DNA of 64,000 bases. It comes from Hermatobates lingyangjiaoensis. Lineage: Eukaryota > Arthropoda > Insecta > Hemiptera > Hermatobatidae. The translations under genes and the position numbers were made by a program. The DNA lies in the NCBI GenBank assembly GCA_026182355.1, contig JAPFBL010000120.1, positions 1 to 64,000 of the forward strand, in the 5' to 3' direction. Shown here piece by piece: positions 34,746 through 44,701 of this stretch (the first letter of the stretch is position 1; each line of letters opens with the position of its first letter). The notes under the pieces are model-generated. The model was not told the DNA's origin, searched no databases, and worked only from the letters and a program-made list of their open reading frames with translations.

Positions 34746-36671
34746 TGCCAGGGGTCGGCATTTTGAGGGAGCAATAATAGAAAATAGTTAATGTAAACTC
34801 AGTGGCGTAGCGGGGATGGGGATGGGGGTGGTCCACCCCGGGGGGCATGTGCCAGGGGTCGGCATTTTGAGGGAGTAAGAATAGAAAATAGTTAATGTAA
34901 TCTCAGTGGCGTAGCGGGGATGGGGATGGGGGTCGTCCACCCCGGGGGGCATGTGCCAGGGGTCGGCATTTTGAGGGAGCAATAATAGAAAATAGTTAAT
35001 GTAAACTCAGTGGCATAGCGGGGATGGGGATGGGGGTCGTCCACCCCGGGGGGCATGTGCCAGGGGTCGGCATTTTGAGGGAGTAAGAATAGAAAATAGT
35101 TAATGTAATCTCAGTGGCGTAGCGGCGATGGGGATGGGGGTGGTCCACCCCGGGGGGCATGTGCCAGGGGTCGGCATTTTGAGGGAGTAAGAATAGAAAA
35201 TAGTTAATGTAATCTCAGTGGCATAGCGGGGATGGGGACGGGGCTGGTCCACCCCGGGGGGCATGTGCCAGGGGTCGGCATTTTGAGGGAGCAATAATAG
35301 AAAATAGTTAATGTAAACTCAGTGGCGTAGCGGGGATGGGGATGGGGGTCGTCCACCCCGGGGGGCATGTGCCAGGGGTCGGCATTTTGATGGAGTAAGA
35401 ATAGAAAATAGTTAATATAATCTCAGTGGCGTAGCGGGGATGGAGATGGGGGTCGTCCACCCCGGGGGGCATGTGCCAGGGGTCGGCATTTTGAGGGAGC
35501 AATAATAGAAAATAGTTAATGTAAACTCAGTGGCGTAGCGGGGATGGGGATGAGGGTCGTCCACCCCGGGGGGCATGTGCCAGGAGTCGGCATTTTGAGG
35601 GAGCAATAATAGAAAATAGTTAATGTAAACTCAGTGGTGTAGCGGGGATGGGGATGGGGGTCGTCCACCCCGGGGGGCATGTGGCAGGGGTCGGCATTTT
35701 GAGGGAGTAAGAATAGAAAATAGTTAATGTAATCTCAGTGGCGTAGCGGGGATGGGGATGGGGGTCGTCCACCCCGGGGGGCATGTGCCAGGGGTCGGCA
35801 TTTTGAGGGAGCAATAATAGAAAATAGTTAATGTAAACTCAGTGGCATAGCGGGGATGGGGATGGGGGTCGTCCACCCCGGGGGGCATGTGCCAGGGGTC
35901 GGCATTTTGAGGGAATAAGAATAGAAAATAGTTAATGTAATCTCAGTGGCGTAGCGGGGATGGTGATGGGGGTCGTCCACCCCGGGGGGCATGTGCCAGG
36001 GGTCGGCATTTTGAGGGAGTAAGAATAGAAAATAGTTAATGTAATCTCAGTGGCATAGCGGGGATGGGGATGGGGCTGGTCCACCCCGGGGGGCATGTGC
36101 CAGGGGTCGGCATTTTGAGGGAGCAATAATAGAAAATAGTTAATGTCATCTCAGTGGCGTAGCGGGGATGGGGATGGGGGTCGTCCACCCCGGGGGGCAT
36201 GTGCCAGGGGTCGGCATTTTGATGGAGTAAGAATAGAAAATAGTTAATGTAAACTCAGTGGCATAGCGGGGATGGGGATGGGGGTGGTCCACCCCGGGGG
36301 GCATGTGCCAGGGGTCGGCATTTTGAGGGAGTAATAATAGAAAATAGTTAATGTAAACTCAGTGGCATAGCAGGGATGGGGATGGGGGTCGTCCACCCCG
36401 GGGGGCATGTGCCAGGGGTCGGCATTTTGAGGGAGTAAGAATAGAAAATAGTTAATGTAATCTCAGTGGCGTAGCGGGGATGGGGATGGGGGTCGTCCAC
36501 CCCGGGGGGCATGTGCCAGGGGTCGGCATTTTGAAGGAGCAATAATAGAAAATAGTTAATGTAAACTCAGTGGCGTAGCGGGGATGGGGATGGGGGTCGT
36601 CCACCCCGGGGGGCATGTGCCAGGGGTCGGCATTTTGAGGGAGTAAGAATAGAAAATAGTTAATGTAAACT
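34746..36671 (+). repeat. 104-bp tandem array, 18 full units plus a partial
   Basis: Unit starts (CAGTGGCGTAGCGG) fall at 34800, 34904 and so on every 104 bp to 36568. The start at 36672 is the real hAT element end. Each unit is the first 96 bp of that element followed by TGTAAACT (or TGTAATCT), the 8-bp target duplication of the element. Units alternate between an AGTAAGAAT...TAATCTC form and an AGCAATAAT...TAAACTC form over part of the array, so it has a 208-bp higher-order period. The unit is GC-rich in an AT-rich neighbourhood. The repeated 64-codon frames on the minus strand arise because two unit lengths happen to stay open. Confidence 0.95.
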
Positions 36672-37251
36672 CAGTGGCGTAGCGGGGATGTGGTTTGAGA
36701 GGTGGTCCACCCCGGGGAGCCATTTTGAGGGAATAAGAATAGAAAATAGTTAATAATTAAAATAACGAAAAGCTAACAAGAAATCTAAAAATTTATACAA
36801 AAATGAGCTCTGAAGGTCGTAAGGATCTTTATGTTTTTAATGCCTAAAACTGTTTTTAAACTGATTTTTCCAATGTAATAATTGCAAATAAAAAATAAAT
36901 TTATTCTAAATTTTTCAAAATTAGTTTTTAAAAGGTTGAAAGTTTATTATTTTAGTTTTGCGTAGCCAGTTAAGTTAATGTAACATTTTTTTTAATAATA
37001 TATTTTATAAGTTTTGTTTTGAAAAATCTTTGGTTTTCTTTGATGACGATTGTATATGTACACGAGTGCGTACTACATATCAGTTCATATTACTGTATCT
37101 GTAATAAAATGAAAGTCTGTGTCTAACATCAGCAGTCTCTTGATTGGAATTTTATGAAAATAAATATTTTGAAGATTTTTTGAAATTTTTAAGATTAACG
37201 GATTTTCAACAGCCAAGGGGGAGGGAGGCAAAGGTAGTTGCTACGCCACTG
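36672..37251 (+). mobile_element. hAT-type non-autonomous element, 580 bp, beside the array
   Basis: It begins CAGTGGCGTAGCGGG and ends GTTGCTACGCCACTG, a 12-bp terminal inverted repeat (CAGTGGCGTAGC / GCTACGCCACTG). It is flanked by a perfect 8-bp duplication TGTAAACT at 36664-36671 and 37252-37259. An 8-bp duplication and CAG start fit the hAT superfamily. The interior has no transposase sequence. Its 5' 96 bp is the template of the 104-bp array. Confidence 0.88.
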
Positions 37252-37529
37252 TGTAAACTACGTTTTTATATACATACTATTTTTCTACGGAGGCTTATTT
37301 TATGATATTCATTTTAGTATCCAATATATTTACCAAAGAAATAATATGAAGTTTATGTAGCCAGTGTAAGAAATTACGCTGATGAAACTAGTCAAGAGGG
37401 TCAAAATAAGCAGAGATGTCTACTCGAGATCTACTCAATAAGTATGAAGAGGACATTGCAAAATGATATTTCAGGCTACCTGGTATGTAATTGACACACC
37501 CGAAATCGTTTAAGACATTCGTCTTAAAT

Positions 37530-37690
37530 AATATTGAAGTTTAGAGGTTTAATGAATAATTTTGTAATAATTTGTCTCAATATGCGGTGTTAGAAGAATA
37601 AAATGATTACCTGTAAAAAAAACAAACATATAATTTGCGATACTTACCATAAAATGTTAAATTTGTTTAATATAATAGCTCTAATCAATA
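37530..37690 (+). repeat. dispersed repeat family D, third unit (5' part)
   Basis: TTGAAGTTTAGAGGTTTAAT, CAATATGCGG and TAATAGCTCTAATCAATATA match 31905-32060. It is interrupted at a TA microsatellite by the ribozyme and Penelope-like units at 37690-39375, and resumes at 39385. Confidence 0.65.
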
Positions 37691-37773
37691 TATATATATA
37701 TATATATATAAATTTAAATTACACAAAGCACGACACAGAAAAGAGAATACAAAGAAAACTTACAGAATTCAAT

Positions 37774-37798
37774 ATTTCGAACTGTTGTTCGTCATCAG
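37774..37798 (-). ncRNA. hammerhead-like ribozyme core, family 3
   Basis: The minus strand reads CTGATGACGAACAACAG then TTCGAAATATT, identical in the core to 4697-4721. The whole cassette, 37700-37862, is the inverse of 4650-4785 and is bordered by TA microsatellites on both sides. Confidence 0.68.
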
Positions 37799-37861
37799 GA
37801 GAGTAGACTAGTAGAGAGGACGAAGTGAGAGAGATCTCCCCACGTCGAAGAACGGAGCGCG

Positions 37862-37896
<35 letters not shown>

Positions 37897-37957
37897 AGGG
37901 TAAAAATCTAATGAAATGGTCTCTACATATTAAAATTTTAATGATATAAACAACGCG

Positions 37958-37984
37958 TTTCGAACACGTAGTGTTCTTCCTCAG
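37958..37984 (-). ncRNA. hammerhead-like core, family 6
   Basis: CTGAGGA, stem II GAACACTACGTGTTC, GAAACGCG on the minus strand. It matches the arms of the 19728-20105 palindrome. The first half has GG where GA/GN is needed, so activity is uncertain. TA repeats lie at 37865-37893 and 38022-38044. Confidence 0.55.
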
Positions 37985-38139
37985 GCATTAACTAAGGATG
38001 AGTGCCTCTGAATAAGACTGATGTATATATATATATATATATATCAGATGCCGAAATATCGAATTGAGTTCTGTAGTGTCTTTCTGTGTTCTTTCCTATG
38101 TGTTAAAGTTTATATATATATATGTATTAGTGTATGATG

Positions 38140-38422
38140 GCAGCAAATTTTCACGTAAACATGTTTCATTAAAGTACACAGCAGCCTCTGCGTTAACGAC
38201 TTTAAAGCTGGTCTGCTCCAATTTACGAACAACCTTGCGGTGGGCTGGTGTTAAAAGCTATATCAATTGCCCAAGATACATCTTTATTTAGCATGAGCAG
38301 ATGCCTCTTGGGCATTTGATATGGCTTTTAACACCAGGCCACCAAGGCTGTTCGTAATTTGGAGCAGACCAGCTTTAAAGTCGTTAACGCAGAGGCTGCT
38401 GTGTACTTTAATAATATATATA
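38140..38422. repeat. palindrome of Penelope-like N-terminal sequence
   Basis: Left arm, minus strand: GTTAACGCAGAGGCTGCTGT to CACCGCAAGGTTGTTCG. Right arm, plus strand, 38310-38410: the same words, encoding NLEQTSFKVVNAEAAVYFNN just before a TA repeat. Arms are about 115 bp and the loop about 45 bp. Another palindrome of the same protein segment is at 50800-50985. Confidence 0.75.
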
Positions 38423-38429
38423 TATATAT

Positions 38430-38535
38430 ATATTGAGTTTGATAGCAGATTCTGCATTCACGATTTTCCTACTTATAGCTTCTATTTTTCTTACAATTTT
38501 CTTTTGAGCAGGTGATAATTGCCAAAGCAAACTAG
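38430..38535 (-). pseudogene. Penelope-like N-terminal fragment
   Basis: The minus strand encodes SLLWQLSPAQKKIVRKIEAI and SRKIVNAESAIK, then the TA repeat near 38412-38432. It is the inverse of 39205-39375, with the GIY-YIG remnant between them, so the two fragments are the arms of a large inverted structure. Confidence 0.7.
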
Positions 38536-38627
38536 CATATTCAGAAGGCTGAAACACTAAATAAACACTTCACTGGGGATAACTATATTTAATTAATCAC
38601 TACACTAGATTAAACGAACATAACAAG

Positions 38628-38653
38628 CTTTCGGCCCCATTGGTCATCGTCAG
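38628..38653 (-). ncRNA. hammerhead-like core, family 8, after a GIY-YIG ORF
   Basis: On the minus strand CTGACGATGACCAATGGG then GCCGAAAGC: both core halves with an imperfect stem II (GACC/GGCC). It lies about 150 bp downstream of the end of the minus-strand GIY-YIG frame (38803), in the terminal repeat position. Confidence 0.6.
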
Positions 38654-38802
38654 GTTCTTAAACTACTTATGTTAACTAAATATACATATTACTAACTACT
38701 TTGGCGTTTAAATGCTAAATGAACACTGCTTTCTGTCGAAGTGAAAGTTGGTGGTGAGGGTGGAGTAGGGGTGAGTGCTGGTCACAAAAAACTTATGACC
38801 CT

Positions 38803-39201
38803 TCAACTCAACCTAACTCGGTCATCGCCCTCTTTTCTTACTAATTTAAAAAAATTATCGATATTCTTAAAACTAGGAATTACATTGAAGTCATTGCTTT
38901 GTACATTTAAACTAGGTAACAAGTCTTTAATGTACAGTGCTTCTAAGATTTTAAGTCTATTGAAATCACTATTAACATGTAGGATGATAGTACCCTCAAC
39001 CAGGTTCTGCCTAGACAGGGGAATACCATGTGCCTCTTTTGCGTGGTTCCTTGCTGCTCCTGTCGTGAGATAGAGAGTCAGATGTCTTGACAGTTTCGTC
39101 CTAGTCATCCCGATGTACCTAGAGGGCAGGGCTGCACAGTTCCCTGTGGTGCAAGTGTATTGGTACACTAGGGTGACTACGATTGAGGTCTGGGATGTCA
39201 A
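38803..39201 (-). pseudogene. Penelope-like GIY-YIG endonuclease fragment
   Basis: An open frame of 132 codons without its upstream reverse transcriptase. It shows VYQYTCTTGNC, then RYIGMTRTKLSRHL (the GIY-YIG style R.IG.T...L..R), AKEAHGIPLSRQNLVE (H preceding a basic pocket) and ILEALYIKDLLPSLN (the E.L.I....P.LN end), all typical of the C-terminal nuclease of Penelope-like elements. This nuclease nicks target DNA for primed reverse transcription. The frame has no stop, so this copy is younger than that at 26878-27201. It ends RKEGDDRVRLS. It could still be only a 5'-truncated dead insertion. Confidence 0.85.
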
Positions 39202-39204
39202 CCG

Positions 39205-39375
39205 TCCGTCTTATGCTAGCTTGCTTTGGCAATTATCACCTGCTCAAAAAAAAAAAATTGTAAGAAAAATAGAAGCTATAAGTAGGAAAATCGTGAATGC
39301 AGAATCTGCTATCAAATTCAATAATACATGCTTGAAAGAGGACTTGCTGTCGAAATATACTAATATATATATATA
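39205..39375 (+). pseudogene. Penelope-like N-terminal fragment
   Basis: Encodes ASLLWQLSPAQ, a frame slip in a poly-A run, then IVRKIEAISRKIVNAESAIK and FNNTCLKEDLLSKYTN, then runs into the TA repeat at 39362. It is an inverted partner of 38430-38535. The YTN followed by TATATA is the recurrent 3' border of these pieces. Confidence 0.75.
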
Positions 39376-39384
39376 TACTATTCA

Positions 39385-39665
39385 ACAAAAGTTAACATCA
39401 GATTTAGATTGAATATTAAATTTTGGAATATGAATATGGTATTGTGGAGTAAGTTGTGGTATGGATGGGGGGTGGGTGTGTCCTCAGAAGCAGAAAGCTT
39501 GCTATTTGATAAAGGACACAAAATTCTTGATTTTTATTGAATAAGATACTTTGTTTTATGAGTATACAATTAAACGAAATAATTACATTCATCAGTAAAT
39601 AAATGACGTTTGGTGTCGCTTAGGTGGCTAGTACTGATTTTGAGTAAGGAACTTTTTTTTTTCCA
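39385..39665 (+). repeat. dispersed repeat family D, third unit (middle)
   Basis: GGAATATGAATATGGTATTG, TCCTCAGAAGCAGAAAGC, TTGATTTTTATTGAATAAGA and AAATAAATGACGTTTGGTGT align with 32136-32345. The LINE at 39735 interrupts it again. Confidence 0.7.
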
Positions 39666-39734
39666 CTTCAACTACAAAAATAATTGTTATAAGAAGTGAT
39701 TCTAAATTATTATTTTACAATTAACGGAGATGTA

Positions 39735-40350
39735 TATAGGGAATGAGTGGTCACCCGTTGGTGCCACTCCACAACATGGTTACCCTCACAGCTGGTTTAA
39801 CTTAAAAGGTCTCGTGGCCATTTTCTTTTTAAGCGCCTATGGGGGTTTGAGGGTATTACAGGTGAATAAAGGGTTTGAGCGAGTGGATTGGGGTGGGTTT
39901 GTAATCTGTTGTGGAATAATTTGTAACGTTCCATTGCTAAGTTCTGGACAGATGGGACTTTGAGGTCTTGGTGTATGATTTTGTTGGGGACGTAAAAAGG
40001 TAAGTTTGAGAGTTTTCTGATAATTTTTGACTGAAGGGATTGGAACGGCTGTATGTTGGATGGTTTGGTGGAACCCCAGATTTCTATACCATATGCCCAG
40101 AAAGGCTTCTGGACTGCGTTGTATATATGTAGTTTCTCTGTTAGTGTAAGTCTTGATTTTGAGTCTAAAAGTCTTATGAGAAGTTAGTAACGTCTGTTGG
40201 TCTCTGTGCGTTTAAGTCTTGTATGTGGATTCCAAGTCATCCGAGTGTCAAAGTGTAGCCCGAGGTAGCGTACAGTGGTCGCAGGAGGGATGGTCTTATT
40301 ATTCAGGAATACTGGAGAACAGGTTTTACGGGAAAGACTGAAAGTAACGT
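39735..40350 (-). pseudogene. Jockey-type LINE 3' fragment
   Basis: The minus strand encodes pieces of a non-LTR reverse transcriptase C-terminus: VRYLGLHFDTR-like, TWNPHTRLKRTETNRRY, KPFWAYGIEIWGS, SKIIRKLSNLPFYVPNKIIH and QDLKVPS. Frameshifts interrupt it. It is closely related to the 22989-23520 copy and inserted into repeat family D. Confidence 0.82.
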
Positions 40351-40429
40351 GAGAACTGAAAGTAACGTGAGAGAGGAACTTAAAAAAAATTCGGTTTCTT
40401 ACCGTATGCAGGAGAGGAAAAAAAGAAAT

Positions 40430-40745
40430 GAAAGAAGAAACACAGGAATAGACACGTGAAAACGTCCACCGACCGTTTTTAATCTATTGAGTATATCAAA
40501 AGTATTGAAAGTTTTAATGTTTCTTATTCAATCCTGTTTAAAGATGAATGATTTGAATGGAAAGAAAGTTTACAATTTAATTAACTAGTAGTTGGTAATA
40601 GTGAATGGTAATTGGTCACCCTGATTAGTAGTTGGTAACACTGAATGGTAGTTGCTAACTACTGATTGGTAGTTGTTGTTGACACTTCAAGAGATAGTCA
40701 GAGATAAGCAGTGTAATTACTCGAAGAGATCGGAGTCACTGAACT
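40430..40745 (+). repeat. dispersed repeat family D, third unit (3' part)
   Basis: AATCTATTGAGTATATCAAA, AATCCTGTTTAAAGATGAAT and several GTTGGTAAC.CTGA words align with 32525-32680. GAAGAGATCGGAGTCACTGA then leads into the inverted end. Confidence 0.7.
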
Positions 40746-40774
40746 TTAGATACACACACACTCACCCACCCACC

Positions 40775-40915
40775 CTCCAGCACATACAATATACAGACAT
40801 CATCAAAATAACTTCATAAAACAACATTTGGGGCCTCAAAACATGTAATCTAACAAAATATCAACATCAACATTTTTCACCATCACTATACTTATAGGAA
40901 AGTAAAAATGTTATA
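40775..40915 (-). repeat. right arm of a long-range inverted repeat
   Basis: Complement of 31045-31175 (see there). The outer edge is ACTTATAGGAAAGTA at about 40890-40905. Together the arms would bound a 9.9-kb composite of repeat D units, the hAT array and the Penelope-like pieces. A target duplication could not be fixed by eye. Confidence 0.6.
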
Positions 40916-40962
40916 TTTATTGTCTGCTTATATTAAATCAATTTTTATGTTTTATTCAGATT

Positions 40963-40963
40963 G

Positions 40964-40998
<35 letters not shown>
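40963..40998. repeat. TA microsatellite
   Basis: An uninterrupted TA run of about 36 bp in receptor intron b-c, not associated with a ribozyme cassette. Confidence 0.9.
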
Positions 40999-41002
<4 letters not shown>

Positions 41003-41129
41003 TTTTTAAAATCTTAGTTCAGATTGGTTTTTTATTTGTTATCAATTGTTGAATGTTTTAAAATTATCTTTATGATTACTTTTGAATGATTCAAATAAAT
41101 TACAAGTATGCATATTACAACGCTATTTC

Positions 41130-41450
41130 TGAGACTGTTCAAGTAATTACACTATGCTCACAGTGCCATCTCTGATCCGTACAGTTTTTGCACTGCCCTC
41201 ACAGTATGATTTCTTTAAGTAATTACACTGCGATCATAGCGCCATCTCTGATATCTTAAGTAATTATAATTTGCGTTCATAATGGCAACTTTAATCAATT
41301 AAAGTAATTGCACTGATCTCGTAACGCAATGTGTGAGCAAAAAAGTAATTACACTGCGGCTATAGGACCATCTCGTGTTATTACTTGAAGAACTCAGAGA
41401 TGGCGCCATAAGCGCAGTGTAATTGCAGAGATCAGAGATGACGAATGGTC
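41130..41450. repeat. decayed repeat with AAGTAATTACACTGCG units
   Basis: AGTAATTACACT(G/A) followed by CTCACAG.GCCATCTCTGAT occurs four or five times with variable spacing, and once inverted near 41395-41440 (TCAGAGATGGCGCCATAAGC, GCAGTGTAATTGCAG). Related words are at 40700-40735. It is an old tandem or inverted array. Confidence 0.6.
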
Positions 41451-41593
41451 GAAGACCATTACTTGAAAAGACAAGAAAGTATAATATTTGAAAATAATTT
41501 CTCAGACAGAATAAACGATGTAAATATGTAAATAAATATAAATAGTAAATAAATAAATATGTATATTCCGTGGTGGTATTAATAATTTAGAAC

Positions 41594-42406
41594 CAGTGGC
41601 GATTTCTCAGGGAATGCAACACATGCATTGCATGCATAGAATTCATCTTTAAAGAAACCAAAATGTTCGAGACTCGAAATATTTAAAGGAACCCTCTTTT
41701 TTTTATTCCACTACACGCTAAGGAACCATTTTCTGTGATTGCGCTAAGCTTCCCAATGCAGGGGTTTACTCTTATCATTTCTGGTTAATGAAAATTGTCT
41801 TAATTGCCAAGAGAAACAAGAACGAAGTTTGCATACACTGCAACTCAGGCTTGCTGCTGAGCTCCTCAAATACATACTGGAAAGTGATTTGCACACAGGT
41901 CTTCCGGAAATTTATAAACTCATGAATTTGGTTATGACTATTCCCATAACAATAGCAAGTGTTGAGAGATCGTTTTCTGCCCTCAAAAGAATTAAAAGTT
42001 ATTTACGAAGCTCTCAAAGTGAAGAGCGATTGTCTAATTTATCCCTAATTTCAATTGAAAGACATTTACTTACTCGTAGATCTCATGGCAGATAGAGAGA
42101 AGTTTTATGGTTTTGTTATCGAAGAATTTTGCAAAAAGTTTTTATTCAAATGATGTATTGTGTATCTCTTTCTTTAATAAAAACATTTTTTGCCTATTTT
42201 TATTGTATTGGTTAATAAAAGTTAATGTTAAAAGTATTTCCAAATAAAACCTGATTCAAATCCCCATAAAAAGTTTTTAATACATCATTATCCTTTTGTG
42301 CAACATGAAAAGACTGAACATGAGAATTAGAAGGGTATTTCTCTGTATTTCTTTTATTCTTTGAAAATTGCATGCCTGAAGAAAAAGGTCAGGAGTCGCC
42401 ACTGTT
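41594..42406 (+). mobile_element. hAT transposon, internally deleted, 813 bp
   Basis: Ends CAGTGGCGATTTCTCAGG and GGTCAGGAGTCGCCACTG form an imperfect terminal inverted repeat. The 8-bp target duplication TTTAGAAC is perfect at 41586-41593 and 42407-42414. It retains the 3' end of a transposase gene (41829-42095), with the rest of the coding region lost. Confidence 0.92.
41829..42095 (+). pseudogene. hAT transposase C-terminal dimerisation domain remnant
   Basis: The 88-codon frame is the C-terminal part of a hAT transposase of the zinc-finger MYM / TTF-type group. Key words are LPEIYKLMNLVMTIPITIAS, VERSFSALKRIKSYLR and SEERLSNLSLISIERHLL. The S.ERSFS.L..IK.YLR...S.ERL..L..I pattern is the hATC dimerisation region, which also holds part of the catalytic core. 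The DDE aspartates and BED finger are absent. The start codon shown is only the first ATG in the remnant. The frame is still open, so this is a fairly recent deletion derivative. Confidence 0.88.
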
Positions 42407-42409
42407 TAG

Positions 42410-43875
42410 AACATACGATTTATGTATATAATTTTTCATCTTGTGAATATGAACCAAACGTGGCTGTTAAAAACACAATATTCCTCACTATCACAAGTAA
42501 ATACTACACAGTAACTGCCTGCAAACCTCGTAATTCGTAAAATATTTCCGTCTTTCCACTTCCTCGTCCATATGTCATGATAAATAGAAAAACTATATGA
42601 AGCGAGTAATAGATAAAGTCTTTTTGAACCTTTTGCGTTATAGCAGTGTTGAATTCAGTGACTTGCATTTGAAATCAGTGAAGGACATCTGCCCTGATTG
42701 AGTTTGGGAGACCTCCACATACGAGATGTGGACTCCACTACGAGAGCTCGTAGATGACTGGTTGCCGCAGTTTGTCATTAGTCATGATGACTAGCGCATT
42801 CCTCCTAACATTTTCTTGCCCTACCTTCGACAATGGTATATTAAAATTAGTAATTGTTTTGTAAAAACCATTCTAAACTCAGAAAATGTCAAAACATTAA
42901 GAGTTGTATTTAAAATTTTTAAATAGTTTTAAAAAAAATAAGTTCCGTGTTGTGTTATTTTGTAGTTAATAAGAATAAAATAGTTAATGAATTAAACAAT
43001 ATATTCTTTTCAATAAATTTAGATCATAACATTATGTCAACTTGAACATGTCAAATTCAAACTTTAAATGGATTATTTAATAATTTCAAATAAGTTTTAT
43101 GTCAAGTTATATTTATACCCGAGATTCACTTATCCTTGTTATAGAAATATTTAGTTGATTTAATAGGGTCGTCGGGAGACACCGTTTATATACACTTTAT
43201 CAACTCATAAAATGAAAGCTTTGACCTTACTTTATTTTTCTCTTTTAGACCTTAGATGAAGAGTAGATTTATAAGTTTATATCATAAGAAAACTGGAGAA
43301 CTTTTAACTGTAATATTTAAAATAAGTTCAATAAAAAAAAGGAGTATATAGCTTGAAAATAAGTATTATCAGTTTTAGGGTCACTTAATGCACCCTAAAA
43401 TATATAAATTAATGTATATTGATAAATCTCATATTTGTCAGAGCAGTAATCAGCTATGGTTTTTACGGATAAGCTCTGAAATACCTTAATCGGTCTAAAG
43501 ACTTTCTAAGGTGATATTATTTTCTGTAAAATAATTCTGATAATAAAGGAAATGTTTAATCTGTCGAAATACTTAAGGAATTGGAGGGTGATTTGTATTT
43601 ATCGAATTCACGAGGTGTTAGGATCCAGCAAAATGATAGCGATGGGATCGCAATTAAAATATACATTCATTTTCTTTTAAATTACATTTGAATAAAATAA
43701 CTTTACAAACAATAAATATTTTCCTTTTGTTTTAGGTTTTGTTTCAATATTCGTAATATATACAAAGAAATTCAAAATTCAATACCTGTGTTAATTTAAA
43801 TTTCAATCGGAGATCTCATTTTTATACTGTACAAAATTATTGTCCGAATTACTATAGGAAAATTATTTACTTATT
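42410..43875. other. intronic DNA, nothing recognised
   Basis: AT-rich; no exon with receptor-like leucine-rich repeat and no element ends seen. Confidence 0.45.
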
Positions 43876-43883
43876 AGCTATAT

Positions 43884-44172
43884 CAGGGCTTCTTAAACTG
43901 TGGGTCGCGACCCCCAGGGGGGTCGCGAGACTACTGAAAGGGGGTCGCAAAGATCTGATGCTTTGATACTGATACTGATACTGATATAATTATATATATG
44001 TGAAATGAATGGGTACGTATTCTTTAATCCTTATTTTATTTACATTGTAAAATAGTGCGATATTACATCTACATCTACGGTTAATATATATTTCATTATA
44101 TGGAGGAGGGGGTCGTTTAAAATTTCCTAAGCTTGAAGGGGGTCGCAATATAAAAAAGTTTAAGAAGCTCTG
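43884..44172 (+). mobile_element. hAT MITE, 289 bp
   Basis: Ends CAGGGCTTCTTAAACT and AGTTTAAGAAGCTCTG, with one mismatch as an inverted repeat, and a perfect 8-bp duplication AGCTATAT at 43876-43883 and 44173-44180. Subterminal GGGTCGCGACCCCC and GGGGGTCGCAA are typical of hAT MITEs that begin 'CAGNGNTTCT(T/C)AAACT'. It lies 199 bp upstream of receptor exon c. No coding content. Confidence 0.93.
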
Positions 44173-44371
44173 AGCTATATTATAACACTTTAATTTACAA
44201 TACAGACCTTTATGTAAATATTTGAAGATACAATACAATTAATTATAATATATTATATATTAATTAATATTATGTGTGAGTAATGATATGTTTTTATAAC
44301 TATGTAGTACTCATTCAATCATTTTACTCCATTAATTAATGACTGTAATTAACCTAAACATTTCTTTTCAG

Positions 44372-44449
44372 ATATATCGTTCATGCTCCAAATCTCAAGT
44401 CCATTGATGAAGATGTCTTCCGAGTCAATCTTCCCAAGATGAAGATTTT
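44372..44449 (+). CDS. LGR type-A receptor, LRR exon c (78 bp)
   Basis: The acceptor TTTCTTTTCAG ends at 44371 and the donor GTGAGT starts at 44450. Phase 2 gives YIVHAPNLKSIDEDVFR and VNLPKMKI, one leucine-rich repeat matching the A.NL..I...AF.NLP.L.(Y/L) repeat of glycoprotein hormone receptors (the third repeat of FSHR/TSHR). It joins in frame upstream to exon b (I at the junction) and downstream to exon d (L at the junction), and it is separated from them by 16.3 and 11.9 kb. The match of NL and NLP motifs to the family makes it one of the most secure exons. Confidence 0.88.
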
Positions 44450-44701
44450 GTGAGTTTTACTATTAACAAACTATACCATTATTACTTATTCAATTTATAT
44501 ATAAAATATTATTTCGATTAATATCATTTACTATTTTTGCAAACAATAAAACAAAAATCAATGATAACATGAAACAACCTAACTATTTGAACTGATGGAA
44601 TTATTAGTGACGAAATGAAATAAGAAAAAGAGGGTATGTGTTGTTTCTATGTTCGTGTTGTTTTTAAGTATATATATATATATATATTACTCAAAATTAG
44701 A

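Noticed and set aside
34788..36542. Seven near-identical 64-codon minus-strand frames (MLPQNADPWHMPPG type), suggesting a repeated peptide gene
   Set aside because: They are a by-product of the 104-bp non-coding array; the frame closes after two units, there is no common upstream signal, and the unit is explained by a hAT element end.
43990..44238. 82-codon minus-strand ORF
   Set aside because: It overlaps the hAT MITE at 43884-44172 and its target duplication, so it cannot be an old host gene.
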